DNA from: DALYDK01 sp031973215
GTDB lineage: Bacteria; Patescibacteriota; Saccharimonadia; Saccharimonadales; CAIOMD01
Assembly: GCA_031973215.1 (NCBI GenBank)
Contig: DALYDK010000001.1
Span: 174,723-238,722 of the forward strand
Length of the DNA: 64,000 nt
Reading direction: 5' to 3'
Shown here: piece by piece, positions 39,956-48,393 of the stretch
Numbering within the stretch: position 1 is the first letter of the stretch
Layout of the letters: every line of letters begins with the position of its first letter
Notes under the pieces: model-generated
Seen by the model: only the letters and a program-made list of their open reading frames with translations
What the model was told of the DNA's origin: nothing
Databases searched by the model: none
Translations under genes and position numbers: made by a program

Positions 39956-41890
39956 ATGGCAAGACTAGCTATGCTTAGCAACGGACAGCTAATGGTCGGA
40001 CTTAATGAACATGGCTTAATACATGACTTTTACTATCCTTTTGTAGGTTTAGATAATTTAACAACTTCAAGAAGTGTTCATCATAAAATTGGGGTTTGGG
40101 TAGATGGAACTTTTTCTTGGGTTGATGATGGCACCTGGAATATTTCAGTTAACCTGGAAAATGATGCCTTAATGTCAAATACAACAATGGAAAGTCAGAA
40201 TCTAGGCATAACACTTAACACTTTAGATTTCGTTGATCCTCACCACAATGGATTTATCAGAAGAATTAATGTTTCAAATAAATGGGATATCAAAAGAGAT
40301 GTACGCATATTCTTGCACCAAGTATTCGAAATTTCCAGAGGCGGACGAGGCGATACTGCCCTTTTCGTCCCAGATGAAAATTACATATTAGATTACAAAG
40401 GCAGGTGCTCCATTCTAGCTTATGGCGCTGCGAAAAGCAGCGGTCAGATGTTCGATCAATACTGTATTGGAAACTATGGCATAGAAGGTAAAGAAGGAAC
40501 CTACAAAGATGCCGAAGATGGTGAACTTGCTGGTAACGCAGTAGAGCACGGAGGCGTTGACTCTGTTGTTAGATTTGCTTTTATGCTTGAACCTCATGAT
40601 AGCGAATTAATTGACTATTGGCTCATTGCCGCGGCTTCACAGTATCAGTGCGAGGCCGTGCACCATGACTACAAACAAAGAGGCATAGACGCAGTCGAGC
40701 AATCTGCCAGAAAATGGTGGCATAATTGGCTAGCAACTGGCGCCAACAAACTACATACACTTTCTCCGGACTTAGTAAATGAGGTTAAAAAATCATTAAT
40801 GGTCATTAAGGCCCACTGCGATAAAAGAGGCGGTATTTTGGCAAGTGGCGATTCTTCAATTTTCAATTACGGAAGAGATTACTACTGCTACTGTTGGCCA
40901 AGAGATGGAGCCTATGCTATTTGGCCACTAATAAGACTTGGCTATAGCGATGAACCCAAAAAGTTCTTTGAATTCTGCCGAGACACTCTATCTAGGGATG
41001 GTTATTTGATGCACAAATACCAGCCCGACCGCGCAATTGGAAGCACCTGGCACCCGTTGGTGCATAACAATCGAAAAGAACTTGCTATTCAAGAAGATGA
41101 AACAGCTTCTGTGATTAATATGTTGGGGGAATATTTAAAATATACTGGTGATGAAGAGTTCGTGCAGTCAATTTATAACACCCTAACTCAGCCTGCTGCT
41201 AATTTTATGGCTAGCTTTATAGACGACGAGACAAATTTACCTCATGCTAGCTATGATCTTTGGGAAGAAAAGTTTTTATCGCATACATATACAGCCGCTA
41301 CAGTCATAGGAGCTCTTCATACGGCTGCTGATTTTGCCAGAAAGTTTAACTATCCAGACGATGAAATAAAGTGGCGCAATGCTGCCGAAAGAATCAAACA
41401 AGGATTCGAACTATACTTTGACTACGATAAAGGAACGTATAGAAAAGGTATATTATTACAAGAAGATGAAAATATTCAGTTTGATAACACTATAGATATT
41501 TCTAGCCTGTATGGCGTGGTTATGTTCACTAACGAAAAGCTAGACTCAGAGAAAATACAAAGGTCATTAAGATCTATTGAGGAAAACATTTCTGGTTTAA
41601 CCCAACTAGGTGGAGTGGTAAGGTACGAAAACGATTGGTACATGAGAACAACTGAACATCTACCCCCTAATCCATGGTTTGTTACTAGTTTATGGCTGGC
41701 TCAAATATATGTAGCTCTCGACCAAAAAGATAAAGCTAGGGGCTTACTCGAGTGGTCGCTAAGATACATGCTAAGTAGCGGTGTAATGAGCGAACAGGTA
41801 CATCCAGAAACCGGGGCACCAGTTGGAGTTGCACCTTTGGTTTGGAGCCATGCGGAACTCATAAATACTGCCATAGATTTTATTCAATAA
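39956..41890 (+). CDS. Glycoside hydrolase family 15 (glucoamylase-like)
   Basis: The 644 aa protein has an N-terminal beta-sandwich (about residues 1-260) and an (alpha/alpha)6 barrel with YGRDYYCYCWPRDGAYAIWPL, HPLVHNNRKELAIQEDETA, SYDLWEEKFLSHTYTAA with a candidate acid glutamate, and GVMSEQVHPETGAP with the base glutamate. It releases glucose, or glucose from related oligosaccharides, from alpha-glucans. No signal peptide is seen. It ends the alpha-glucan operon and is followed by a strong hairpin. Confidence 0.93.
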   Translation: MARLAMLSNGQLMVGLNEHGLIHDFYYPFVGLDNLTTSRSVHHKIGVWVDGTFSWVDDGTWNISVNLENDALMSNTTMESQNLGITLNTLDFVDPHHNGFIRRINVSNKWDIKRDVRIFLHQVFEISRGGRGDTALFVPDENYILDYKGRCSILAYGAAKSSGQMFDQYCIGNYGIEGKEGTYKDAEDGELAGNAVEHGGVDSVVRFAFMLEPHDSELIDYWLIAAASQYQCEAVHHDYKQRGIDAVEQSARKWWHNWLATGANKLHTLSPDLVNEVKKSLMVIKAHCDKRGGILASGDSSIFNYGRDYYCYCWPRDGAYAIWPLIRLGYSDEPKKFFEFCRDTLSRDGYLMHKYQPDRAIGSTWHPLVHNNRKELAIQEDETASVINMLGEYLKYTGDEEFVQSIYNTLTQPAANFMASFIDDETNLPHASYDLWEEKFLSHTYTAATVIGALHTAADFARKFNYPDDEIKWRNAAERIKQGFELYFDYDKGTYRKGILLQEDENIQFDNTIDISSLYGVVMFTNEKLDSEKIQRSLRSIEENISGLTQLGGVVRYENDWYMRTTEHLPPNPWFVTSLWLAQIYVALDQKDKARGLLEWSLRYMLSSGVMSEQVHPETGAPVGVAPLVWSHAELINTAIDFIQ

Positions 41891-41916
41891 AAAAGACCCC
41901 CATTTTTTGGGGGTCT
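41888..41916 (-). terminator. Strong terminator between GH15 and rpmG
   Basis: AGACCCCC (41894-41901) pairs with GGGGGTCT (41909-41916) around a T-rich loop. The minus strand continues TTTTTTATT, so it best ends the rpmG transcript; it may also stop the GH15 transcript. Confidence 0.85.
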
Positions 41917-41932
41917 AATATAGCTGTTTATA

Positions 41933-42139
41933 CTATCTTTTCTTTGCTTTAACTACGTTCCTACCAAGGTTTTTGCTAGTCTCGGTATGAGTAGCTATTG
42001 ACCTGGTTGTTGGGCAATACTTTTTAAGAGATATTTTCTCTGGGGTATTCTGGGTATTTTTCGTAGAGTAATAATGCCTCTGACTACAGTTGTCACAAGA
42101 TAAGCCGATAGTTTTTCTCTTTAATGTCTTTTTAGCCAT
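41933..42139 (-). CDS. rpmG: Ribosomal protein L33, partly degenerate zinc site
   Basis: The core (LKRKTIGLSCDNCSQRHYYS, TQNTPEKISLKKYCPTTRS) matches L33. The first CxxC is kept, but the second has become CPTT, so only three of four ligand cysteines remain. A basic tail extends the protein to 68 aa from the usual 50-55. It lies 60 bases downstream of tRNA-Thr(GGT). Confidence 0.9.
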   Translation of the reverse strand: MAKKTLKRKTIGLSCDNCSQRHYYSTKNTQNTPEKISLKKYCPTTRSIATHTETSKNLGRNVVKAKKR

Positions 42140-42202
42140 AAATTCCCTTAATTCAGTGTACTATTTTATCTATTTTTAGTGCAAAAGTCAATAACTTACA
42201 AA

Positions 42203-42277
<75 letters not shown>

Positions 42278-42321
42278 AATATAATCCAAAATATTGTATC
42301 AATTTTAGGCGCTATAAACAA

Positions 42322-42495
42322 TTATCTCGTCTGTAGAAATTCAGCTAGCTTTCCAATTCGATCTATGTCATCTAAGTCATGGCCTAGTTCGCTCTGAACA
42401 ATCATCGATACAATTGCGGCTCTAATTTGCTCGTCGCTAGGCGTACTGTTTTTGTATATACTATCGATTCTTTGATGTGGTAATTCGTGTATCAT
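42322..42495 (-). CDS. Possible small protein, 57 aa
   Basis: An ATG frame (MIHELPHQRIDSIYKN and onward) runs to TAA at 42322. The product is soluble, acidic and likely helical, with DEQIRAAIVSMIVQSELGHDL and a final DRIGKLAEFLQ. No clear Shine-Dalgarno is seen; an AT-rich -10-like sequence lies just upstream. It sits ahead of tRNA-Thr and rpmG. No family is recognised, but the amino-acid make-up looks coding. Confidence 0.5.
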   Translation of the reverse strand: MIHELPHQRIDSIYKNSTPSDEQIRAAIVSMIVQSELGHDLDDIDRIGKLAEFLQTR

Positions 42496-42611
42496 ATTTT
42501 AACTCAAACGATTGTTATTCTGCGCTCAAACGTACAAAATGTCAAGATATTGCCAAACAATTTGAAAATACCATTATGCTTCTGATAGAATATGGTGTGG
42601 CCTTAATACAT

Positions 42612-42687
42612 GCCGACATAGCTCAGTGGCCAGAGCGGCTGTTTTGTAAACAGCGGGTCGTGGGTTCGAATCCCTCTGTCGGCTCCA
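42612..42687 (+). tRNA. tRNA-Thr (TGT)
   Basis: Acceptor GCCGACA/TGTCGGC, D arm GCTC...GAGC, anticodon arm GCTGT-TTTGTAA-ACAGC with anticodon TGT, T arm GGGTTCGAATCCC. CCA is encoded. Confidence 0.94.
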
Positions 42688-42782
42688 TTACAATTAGTTG
42701 CAATGCGAGAGCAACTAAACTTTTAACCTACAGTGAGGTGTAGTTAAAAGAAGTGTTCTGCTCTGAACTTATCAGAGCGATT

Positions 42783-42868
42783 GCAGGGTTAGTGAAGCGG
42801 TCAAACACGACAGACTGTAAATCTGTTGGCATTCGCCTTCGTAGGTTCGAATCCTACACCCTGCACCA
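42783..42868 (+). tRNA. tRNA-Tyr (GTA)
   Basis: An 86-base tRNA with long variable arm. Acceptor GCAGGGT/ACCCTGC, anticodon arm ACAGA-CTGTAAA-TCTGT with anticodon GTA, T arm TAGGTTCGAATCCTA. CCA is encoded. Its last 20 bases recur at 42952-42971. As a GUN-anticodon tRNA it is an expected target of Tgt/QueA. Confidence 0.95.
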
Positions 42869-42875
42869 ATAGATG

Positions 42876-42897
42876 AACCCAGCTTGTCTGGGTTTTT
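42876..42897 (+). terminator. Terminator after tRNA-Tyr
   Basis: AACCCAG (42876-42882) pairs with CTGGGTT (42888-42894), followed by TTT. Outer pairing of CAATAG with CTATTG lengthens the hairpin. Confidence 0.8.
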
Positions 42898-42951
42898 CTA
42901 TTGGTTTTACGTGCTACGAGCCTACGGCTGAAACTGGCTTCATTAGTCTTA

Positions 42952-42972
42952 GAATCCTACACCCTGCACCAA
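42952..42972 (+). repeat. Direct repeat of the tRNA-Tyr 3' end
   Basis: These 21 bases are identical to 42849-42869, the 3' end of tRNA-Tyr with CCA and one flanking A. The copies are 103 bases apart and enclose a terminator and about 55 bases of unexplained sequence. Such a repeat is what integration at a tRNA 3' end leaves, but no integrase gene is nearby. Confidence 0.75.
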
Positions 42973-43020
42973 CTAAAAAACTCATAATTTGGGTGTTTTT
43001 TATTAATTAAACAAAATAGT

Positions 43021-43674
43021 TTATATAACAACTTTTTTAGGACGGGTAATTTTTTTGGGAGTTGTTTTAGATTTTGTACTTCTGTTTAGCTTTCTGTTAA
43101 TAGCCTTTGATTCATCTTCCATTCCATGTAGATCATAGGCTCTTTTTAATAAAGAGAATGTCTCTTTTGTTGGCTCAAGCTCCGAGGCTTTTTCCAGTTC
43201 ATGTATCATCTTTTTATTATTACCTAGTTTTTCTTGGACCTTTGCATAGGCTATATGACGGGCGGCCATTGAATCTTCTAAGGTTAATGCCTCTTCAAAA
43301 GCAATTGAAGCCTTAGTGTAGTCTCCAGTTTCGTAATATATTAATCCTAAATTATGGTAAGAAGATGGGCTTTTTTCTATAGATGATGCAATTTCAAAAC
43401 AATCTATAGCGTTCTTGAATTCTTTTTGCTTAGCATAAAGTATTCCTAAGCGGTTATAAGCCGCCGCATTTTTGTCATCTATTTTTAGAATTGTTAGTAA
43501 GGCTTTTTCTGCACGAAGAAGCTTATTGTCTTTCATTCCTTGATGAGCAATTTCCCATAACTTTCCTAGTCTACCGGCAATTCTATCTGGAATTTCATCT
43601 GTATCATCATCCAATTTGTAAGATGCGCGAATAACTACGGCAGTTAATACTAATAGTGCGATAAGTCCAAACAT
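43021..43674 (-). CDS. Membrane-anchored TPR protein
   Basis: The 217 aa protein has one N-terminal membrane helix (MFGLIALLVLTAVVIRA), then about four tetratricopeptide repeats (e.g. AAAYNRLGILYAKQKEFKNA, SSYHNLGLIYYETGDYTKAS) and a basic tail (KSKTTPKKITRPKK). TPR domains scaffold protein complexes. It is downstream of holB by eight bases and likely in one transcript. The partner is unknown. Confidence 0.82.
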   Translation of the reverse strand: MFGLIALLVLTAVVIRASYKLDDDTDEIPDRIAGRLGKLWEIAHQGMKDNKLLRAEKALLTILKIDDKNAAAYNRLGILYAKQKEFKNAIDCFEIASSIEKSPSSYHNLGLIYYETGDYTKASIAFEEALTLEDSMAARHIAYAKVQEKLGNNKKMIHELEKASELEPTKETFSLLKRAYDLHGMEDESKAINRKLNRSTKSKTTPKKITRPKKVVI

Positions 43675-43682
43675 TATATCTA

Positions 43683-44498
43683 TTATAGCACCATAAACAG
43701 TCTCGTCAGAACGAGTTTAGGCTGTACGGACTTGTCTAGCAGGTCTAAAGACTCAAGGCATAATGCCAATCTATTTTTCCATGGCATCATTTTCTGTAAA
43801 TCATTATTTTTTATTGCAATTTCGGCTGCCGCCTTACTTATAAGAAGTATTGATTCAATGATATCTACCGATTGCTGTAAATCTTTAGACAAACCATTAA
43901 CCCGCTGAAGTCTTTCGAACTTATCTTCGCTTAGTATTTCTTTGGCAGTATCAATATTCAGGGGAGTTTTACCTTCTACTAAATATTCCTCAAGATATCT
44001 TGATCTTTGAGATGTAAGTTTTACGGCTTGCTCAATTTTGTTAATATCTAGGTTTTTATATTCATTTATAACTTCTTCGATAGTTGGGTTCATAACGCGC
44101 CATAAGTAAGCTCTGGAACGAATTGTTATTAATAATTTACCCAAACTAGTTGTACCCATAAATATATGCAAATTTGCAGGAGTATCTTCTAATAGTTTTA
44201 GCATACTATTTTGGGCTTCGTTTGTGATTTTTTCGGCATTTGGAACCATAATTACCTGAGGTTCTTTTTTTGTTAGAAACGAAATCTTTTTAATATCTCT
44301 TGTTTGTTCTATGCCGATGGTTTTTTTACCATCAAGTGGTTCAATTACAGTTATGTTAGCTGGACTAGTAATAGAACTACTGAGATCTTTCATAATCTGT
44401 AATTTGCCACTACCTGGTTTTCCAACAAATACTATTAACTGTGGAGTATCCTTAGAAAGTTGTGATAATTTTATCTTTGTGTTCGTGGAATATATCAT
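43683..44498 (-). CDS. DNA polymerase III delta'-like clamp-loader subunit
   Basis: The 271 aa protein has a clamp-loader AAA+ fold: VFVGKPGSGKLQIMKDL (Walker A-like), PQVIMVPNAEKITNEAQNSMLKLLEDTPANLHIFMGTT and LLITIRSRAYLWRVM, the last matching the SRC region with cysteine replaced by alanine. A zinc module is absent, as in delta' generally reduced forms. ATPase activity is uncertain, as usual for delta'. The start overlaps the rluD-like stop by one base. Confidence 0.8.
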   Translation of the reverse strand: MIYSTNTKIKLSQLSKDTPQLIVFVGKPGSGKLQIMKDLSSSITSPANITVIEPLDGKKTIGIEQTRDIKKISFLTKKEPQVIMVPNAEKITNEAQNSMLKLLEDTPANLHIFMGTTSLGKLLITIRSRAYLWRVMNPTIEEVINEYKNLDINKIEQAVKLTSQRSRYLEEYLVEGKTPLNIDTAKEILSEDKFERLQRVNGLSKDLQQSVDIIESILLISKAAAEIAIKNNDLQKMMPWKNRLALCLESLDLLDKSVQPKLVLTRLFMVL

Positions 44499-45325
44499 TA
44501 TTTCATTTTATCTTTAAATATTTTTGGCAATGATGAAGTGAAAGTCTGAAGCTCTCCGCTTCCTGGTAACATAATTTCAATACTAGCTGCATGCAGGAAT
44601 AATCTTTCGGCAATTTCTCCACCATATAAAATATCACCTAGAATGGGTTTGTTAATGTAGTTTAGGTGGACTCTTAACTGATGAGTACGACCTGTTTTTG
44701 GAGATAGCTCTAGCATAGTATAGCTATCAGAATGAGCAATACTATGATATTCAGTCTGTGCCGATTTACCGTTTTCGGTAACTATCATTGTTTGTGGTTT
44801 GCTTGGATTACGGCCTATCGGTAGATCAATTATTGCATCCGAAGGCTCCACCTTTCCGCTAACGAGCGCAATGTATTTTTTAGAAACCTTTCGATTTCCG
44901 AATTGTTTTTGCAAGTATTTTAGTGAATCTGTGTTTTTAGCGCATATCATAACGCCACTTGTAGCCCTATCTAAACGATGAACGATTCCTGCCCTTTCAT
45001 TTACATCATTAAATTTGACCTTACTTCTTATAAAACTAGCAACACTTGGTTCGTCCCAATATCTACCTCTAGCGTGGCTAATTATTCCAGCTGGTTTATC
45101 AATAACTATAACCGAGTCGTCTTCATAAATTATAGGTAGCTCTATTTCATCTGCGGGTTTTTTTAAATCATTTATGTCTGCTTCAAAAATATCACCAGGA
45201 GCAATTTTATCACCAGGTTTTAGTATTTTATCTGCACTCTTAATACAATTCATATCAAATAGCTTAGCCAGAGCAGATCGTGAATATTCAGGGTATGAGT
45301 TAGCTAATAATATATCAGCTCTCAA
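44498..45325 (-). CDS. RluA/RluD-family pseudouridine synthase
   Basis: The protein has an N-terminal S4-like RNA-binding domain (YSRSALAKLFDMNCIK, PGDIFEAD) and a catalytic domain with VIDKPAGIISHARGR, GIVHRLDRATSGVMICAKN (catalytic aspartate in HRLDxxTSG) and LSPKTGRTHQLRVHL. It makes pseudouridine in 23S rRNA or tRNA. The TTG at 45325 is the first conventional start, but it cuts into the S4 domain and lacks a ribosome-binding site. The frame stays open upstream, and an ATT at 45376 has AAGAGGA eight bases before it; starting there adds 17 residues and restores the usual N-terminus. Confidence 0.88.
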   Translation of the reverse strand: MRADILLANSYPEYSRSALAKLFDMNCIKSADKILKPGDKIAPGDIFEADINDLKKPADEIELPIIYEDDSVIVIDKPAGIISHARGRYWDEPSVASFIRSKVKFNDVNERAGIVHRLDRATSGVMICAKNTDSLKYLQKQFGNRKVSKKYIALVSGKVEPSDAIIDLPIGRNPSKPQTMIVTENGKSAQTEYHSIAHSDSYTMLELSPKTGRTHQLRVHLNYINKPILGDILYGGEIAERLFLHAASIEIMLPGSGELQTFTSSLPKIFKDKMK

Positions 45326-45454
45326 AATTTTGTCACTTTTATTCTTAACTATTGCTTTGGCCTTTGAGTCAGAAATAGTAATGTCCTCTTATTATTCGGT
45401 TATAGAGTATGCTTGTATGTTCATACAATTATAGCATAGAGACCTATAATAGAT

Positions 45455-46483
45455 TTACCTCAAGCCAACAGCTTGCTGAACTTGCAATAATTTATCATTA
45501 GCCTGATTACGTAAAAAATCCTCGCTCTGAATTAATGTATTTTCTAATTCTTCATTTGCGACATTGTTTATTTCATTTTGAAGTCTTATTAGTTCCGATT
45601 CTACTGCACTTGCTACTGCCTTTTTAAGCTCTCCGTAGCTACTTCTTCCAACCCATTCGGTGTTAATTTGTGACTGATCTTTATCAGTTAATAAAGATAA
45701 AATTGTTAATAAATTAGTAATTCCAGGCTGTCGCTCCCAGTCGTAGTTTATCTGCGACAATGAATCTGTCGTTGCAGACATAACTTTTTTTACAGCAGAT
45801 GATGGATCGTCTGTAAGCAGAATTGTTCCCGTAGGATCATTAACACTTTTGCTCATTTTTTTGCTAGGATTTTTTAAACTTCTAATTCTTGGCGCTTTGT
45901 CTCTATTTAGGAAGTGCTGTTGCTTGTCAATTGTTTCAGGTACCGTAAATATATCTCCGAACTTATTATTAAATCTTATAGCAAGCTCTCTTGTAAGCTC
46001 TAGATGCTGCCTTTGATCTTCTCCAATAGGAACCCATTTGGCATCATATAGCAATATATCTGCTGACATAAGTATTGGATAAGTAAATAGACCAACCGAA
46101 ACTCTTTCACCACCTATTTGGGCTGATTTATCTTTAAATTCAACCATACGACTCGCTTCACCAAAACCTGTAAAGCAAGACAATATCCAGGCTAGTTCAC
46201 TGTGGGCACTTATATAGCTTTGACGGTATAAATTAACATTTTGCTTCTGAATGGGCAAACCTGCGGCAACAAAAAGTTTAGTATTGTATTCTATATTATC
46301 TTGCAGAGAATCATGATCTATGGGAGTTGTTATAGAATGCAGGTCAGGAACAAAGCAATTAATTCTTGAATCTTCTGTTAGGCTATTGGCAATTTGAACA
46401 ATTGGCAGTATTGCGCCTAAATAATTGCCCAAAGTAGGAATATCGTTTGCCCTAATTCCAGTAAGTATTGTTTCTTTTATCAT
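45455..46483 (-). CDS. trpS: Tryptophanyl-tRNA synthetase
   Basis: The 342 aa class I synthetase has TGIRANDIPTLGNYLGA (HIGH-like), YPILMSADILLYDAKWVPIGEDQRQHLELTREL (tryptophan pocket) and SKKMSKSVNDPTGTILL (KMSKS). The length fits bacterial TrpRS. TATACT lies eight bases before the ATG and no Shine-Dalgarno is visible, consistent with a leaderless transcript. Its tRNA (tRNA-Trp CCA) is at 33709. Confidence 0.96.
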   Translation of the reverse strand: MIKETILTGIRANDIPTLGNYLGAILPIVQIANSLTEDSRINCFVPDLHSITTPIDHDSLQDNIEYNTKLFVAAGLPIQKQNVNLYRQSYISAHSELAWILSCFTGFGEASRMVEFKDKSAQIGGERVSVGLFTYPILMSADILLYDAKWVPIGEDQRQHLELTRELAIRFNNKFGDIFTVPETIDKQQHFLNRDKAPRIRSLKNPSKKMSKSVNDPTGTILLTDDPSSAVKKVMSATTDSLSQINYDWERQPGITNLLTILSLLTDKDQSQINTEWVGRSSYGELKKAVASAVESELIRLQNEINNVANEELENTLIQSEDFLRNQANDKLLQVQQAVGLR

Positions 46484-46531
46484 TATAATTTAGTATAAAC
46501 TACCTTTATATTTAATTTACAATCTTTGTGA

Positions 46532-47485
46532 CTATTTATCATAACTAAATTCGTCTTCTTCAATTTTGAGTATTTTTGCAACAAAAAAGGCTTCATTGTA
46601 TTTTGACGGAATTATTCTTGTGCACTTGTTAAGTATATCATTTTCAACAGATATGTTTAGTGAAGATTGATTCACTTTTATAGTAGGCAAATCTCCTGCA
46701 ATTGTACTTTGCAATATGCAGTTATGACTTTTTAAAAATTTTGATACAACGATTTCATTTTCTTCAGCATTAATTGTGCAGGTACTATATACTATTGTTC
46801 CGCCATTTTTGACTAATTTATATGCCGTCTTAAGTAAGCTTAACTGCAGGTTTTGAAGACGCTTAATATTTTTTAAACTCCATGCGCTGAAATCTTTATC
46901 AACATTAATATTGATGTTAGCTTCTCCGCTGCATGGTGCATCAACTAGAATTTTATCAAAATAACCTACGTACATAGGATTATTTGCAAGCGTTCTGCCA
47001 TCATTATTTATTGAATTTATATTGCAGCCGTAAGTATTAAAAAATAATTCCATCTTACGGTATCTAGCTCTAGAAAGATCATTGGCAATTATTTCTGCTT
47101 CATTATTGCATATATCGCTTATATGTGAAGTTTTGAGGCCCGGTGCTGCACATAAATCTAAAATCTTATCACCTTTTTTTGGGTCTAAATTTAGCACAGG
47201 ACAAAAACTTGAAGAATTTTGAATAACTATATCTTGGCTTTTGAATAATTTAAGACCAGAAGGTTTATTTAAGCTTTCAGAGTAATAAGTATGTGGTGCC
47301 CAATCTATTTTAAAAACATCTGGAACTGTTGTTGAAAGTTCTGAAATAGTGTTATTGAGATCTCGGTTAAGGTTCAGCCGAATTGCCTTAATTGGTCGAA
47401 TACTAAGCAATTGTCGGGTAGTATCTAGGTCATAACCCCACAGTTTGGCTGTTCTGTTAATAAATTGATTTCTTCTTTCGTCCAT
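46532..47485 (-). CDS. RsmB/NOP2-type RNA m5C methyltransferase
   Basis: The 317 aa SAM-dependent enzyme has DKILDLCAAPGLKTSHIS (SAM motif I), FDKILVDAPCSGEANI (motif IV with the releasing cysteine) and GGTIVYSTCTINAEENE (motif VI with the catalytic cysteine). It methylates C5 of cytosines in rRNA or tRNA; the target cannot be told. No PUA domain is seen. The ATG lies directly beside the terminator of the rpsI operon, leaving almost no leader. Confidence 0.9.
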   Translation of the reverse strand: MDERRNQFINRTAKLWGYDLDTTRQLLSIRPIKAIRLNLNRDLNNTISELSTTVPDVFKIDWAPHTYYSESLNKPSGLKLFKSQDIVIQNSSSFCPVLNLDPKKGDKILDLCAAPGLKTSHISDICNNEAEIIANDLSRARYRKMELFFNTYGCNINSINNDGRTLANNPMYVGYFDKILVDAPCSGEANININVDKDFSAWSLKNIKRLQNLQLSLLKTAYKLVKNGGTIVYSTCTINAEENEIVVSKFLKSHNCILQSTIAGDLPTIKVNQSSLNISVENDILNKCTRIIPSKYNEAFFVAKILKIEEDEFSYDK

Positions 47486-47525
47486 ATAAAAAATTGACCC
47501 TATCTGGAAATACCTAGGGTCAATT
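47486..47525 (-). terminator. Terminator of the secY-rpsI operon
   Basis: AATTGACCCTA (47492-47502) pairs perfectly with TAGGGTCAATT (47515-47525). The minus strand continues TTTTTATAT. It ends the long ribosomal transcript. Confidence 0.88.
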
Positions 47526-47560
47526 TTAGCATACGCCCAAATCTTAATAAGCTAAATAAT

Positions 47561-47962
47561 CTACCTCTTTGTAAATTGTCTTTGCTTACGAGCACCCTTA
47601 AGACCGAACTTCTTACGTTCTTTTTCTCTTGGGTCTCTTGAAAGCAGATCAGCTTTCTTAAGAGTTCCTTTATAGTCCTCTGAAAGTTCCACTAAACTTT
47701 TTGCGATAGCTAAAGATATAGCGCCGGCTTGCCCTGTATGGCCACCACCTTCAACAACAACAGATACATCAAATTGATTCTCTTTATCTAGAACAACAAA
47801 AGGCTTGTTTATAACCTTAAGTAGTGCTTGGCTGTTGTCAAAGTATTCTTCTACAGATTTATTATTAACTGTAATTTGGCCTTTGCCTTTTGCATATAGC
47901 CTGACTCTTGCTGTAGAACTTTTCCGGCGGCCTAATGCATAAAAATATTCAGTTTTAGACAT
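47561..47962 (-). CDS. rpsI: Ribosomal protein S9
   Basis: The 133 aa protein has YFYALGRRKSSTARVRLY, GGGHTGQAGAISLAIAKSL and the basic tail ending RKQRQFTKR that reaches the P-site tRNA. It follows rplM by two bases and is last in the operon. Confidence 0.97.
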   Translation of the reverse strand: MSKTEYFYALGRRKSSTARVRLYAKGKGQITVNNKSVEEYFDNSQALLKVINKPFVVLDKENQFDVSVVVEGGGHTGQAGAISLAIAKSLVELSEDYKGTLKKADLLSRDPREKERKKFGLKGARKQRQFTKR

Positions 47963-47964
47963 TC

Positions 47965-48393
47965 TTAAATACTCACTTTCACTGGTTTTTGGGCTTCGTG
48001 CTTGTGTTCGCTACCAGGATAAACCTTGAGCCTCGCTAGCCGTTCGTCCATTAATTTATTCTTTGGAAGCATGCCCTTAACCGCTAATACAATTACATCG
48101 GTTGAATCTTTAGACATTTTTTCTGCTAAAGTTGCTTCTTTTAGACTACCAGGGTATTGACTGTGACGATAGTACATCTTGTCTTTCATCTTATTGCCAG
48201 TAACAACTAAATTATCACTGTTAATAACTACTACAAAATCACCACAATCTATATGTTTAGTAAAGCTTGGTTTTCCCTTACCAGTTAATAGGGTTGCAAT
48301 TTTAGTAGAAAGCCTTCCAAGGGGAGCCTCTGATGCGTCAATAATATACCAGTTCCTGGTAATATCGGATGGTTTTGCGCTATAAGTTTTCAT
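47965..48393 (-). CDS. rplM: Ribosomal protein L13
   Basis: The 142 aa protein has RNWYIIDASEAPLGRLSTKIA, KGKPSFTKHIDCGDFVVVIN, KMYYRHSQYPGSLKE and VKGMLPKNKLMDERLARLKVYPG. These are the L13 hallmarks. It overlaps rplQ by one base and precedes rpsI. Confidence 0.97.
   Translation of the reverse strand: MKTYSAKPSDITRNWYIIDASEAPLGRLSTKIATLLTGKGKPSFTKHIDCGDFVVVINSDNLVVTGNKMKDKMYYRHSQYPGSLKEATLAEKMSKDSTDVIVLAVKGMLPKNKLMDERLARLKVYPGSEHKHEAQKPVKVSI

Noticed and set aside
42477..42743. 88-codon frame on the plus strand
   Set aside because: It runs straight through tRNA-Thr (TGT); composition is not protein-like and the tRNA explains the open frame.
47486..47525. Riboswitch for the RsmB-type methyltransferase gene
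   Set aside because: The perfect hairpin with T-run just after rpsI is adequately explained as the terminator of the ribosomal operon.
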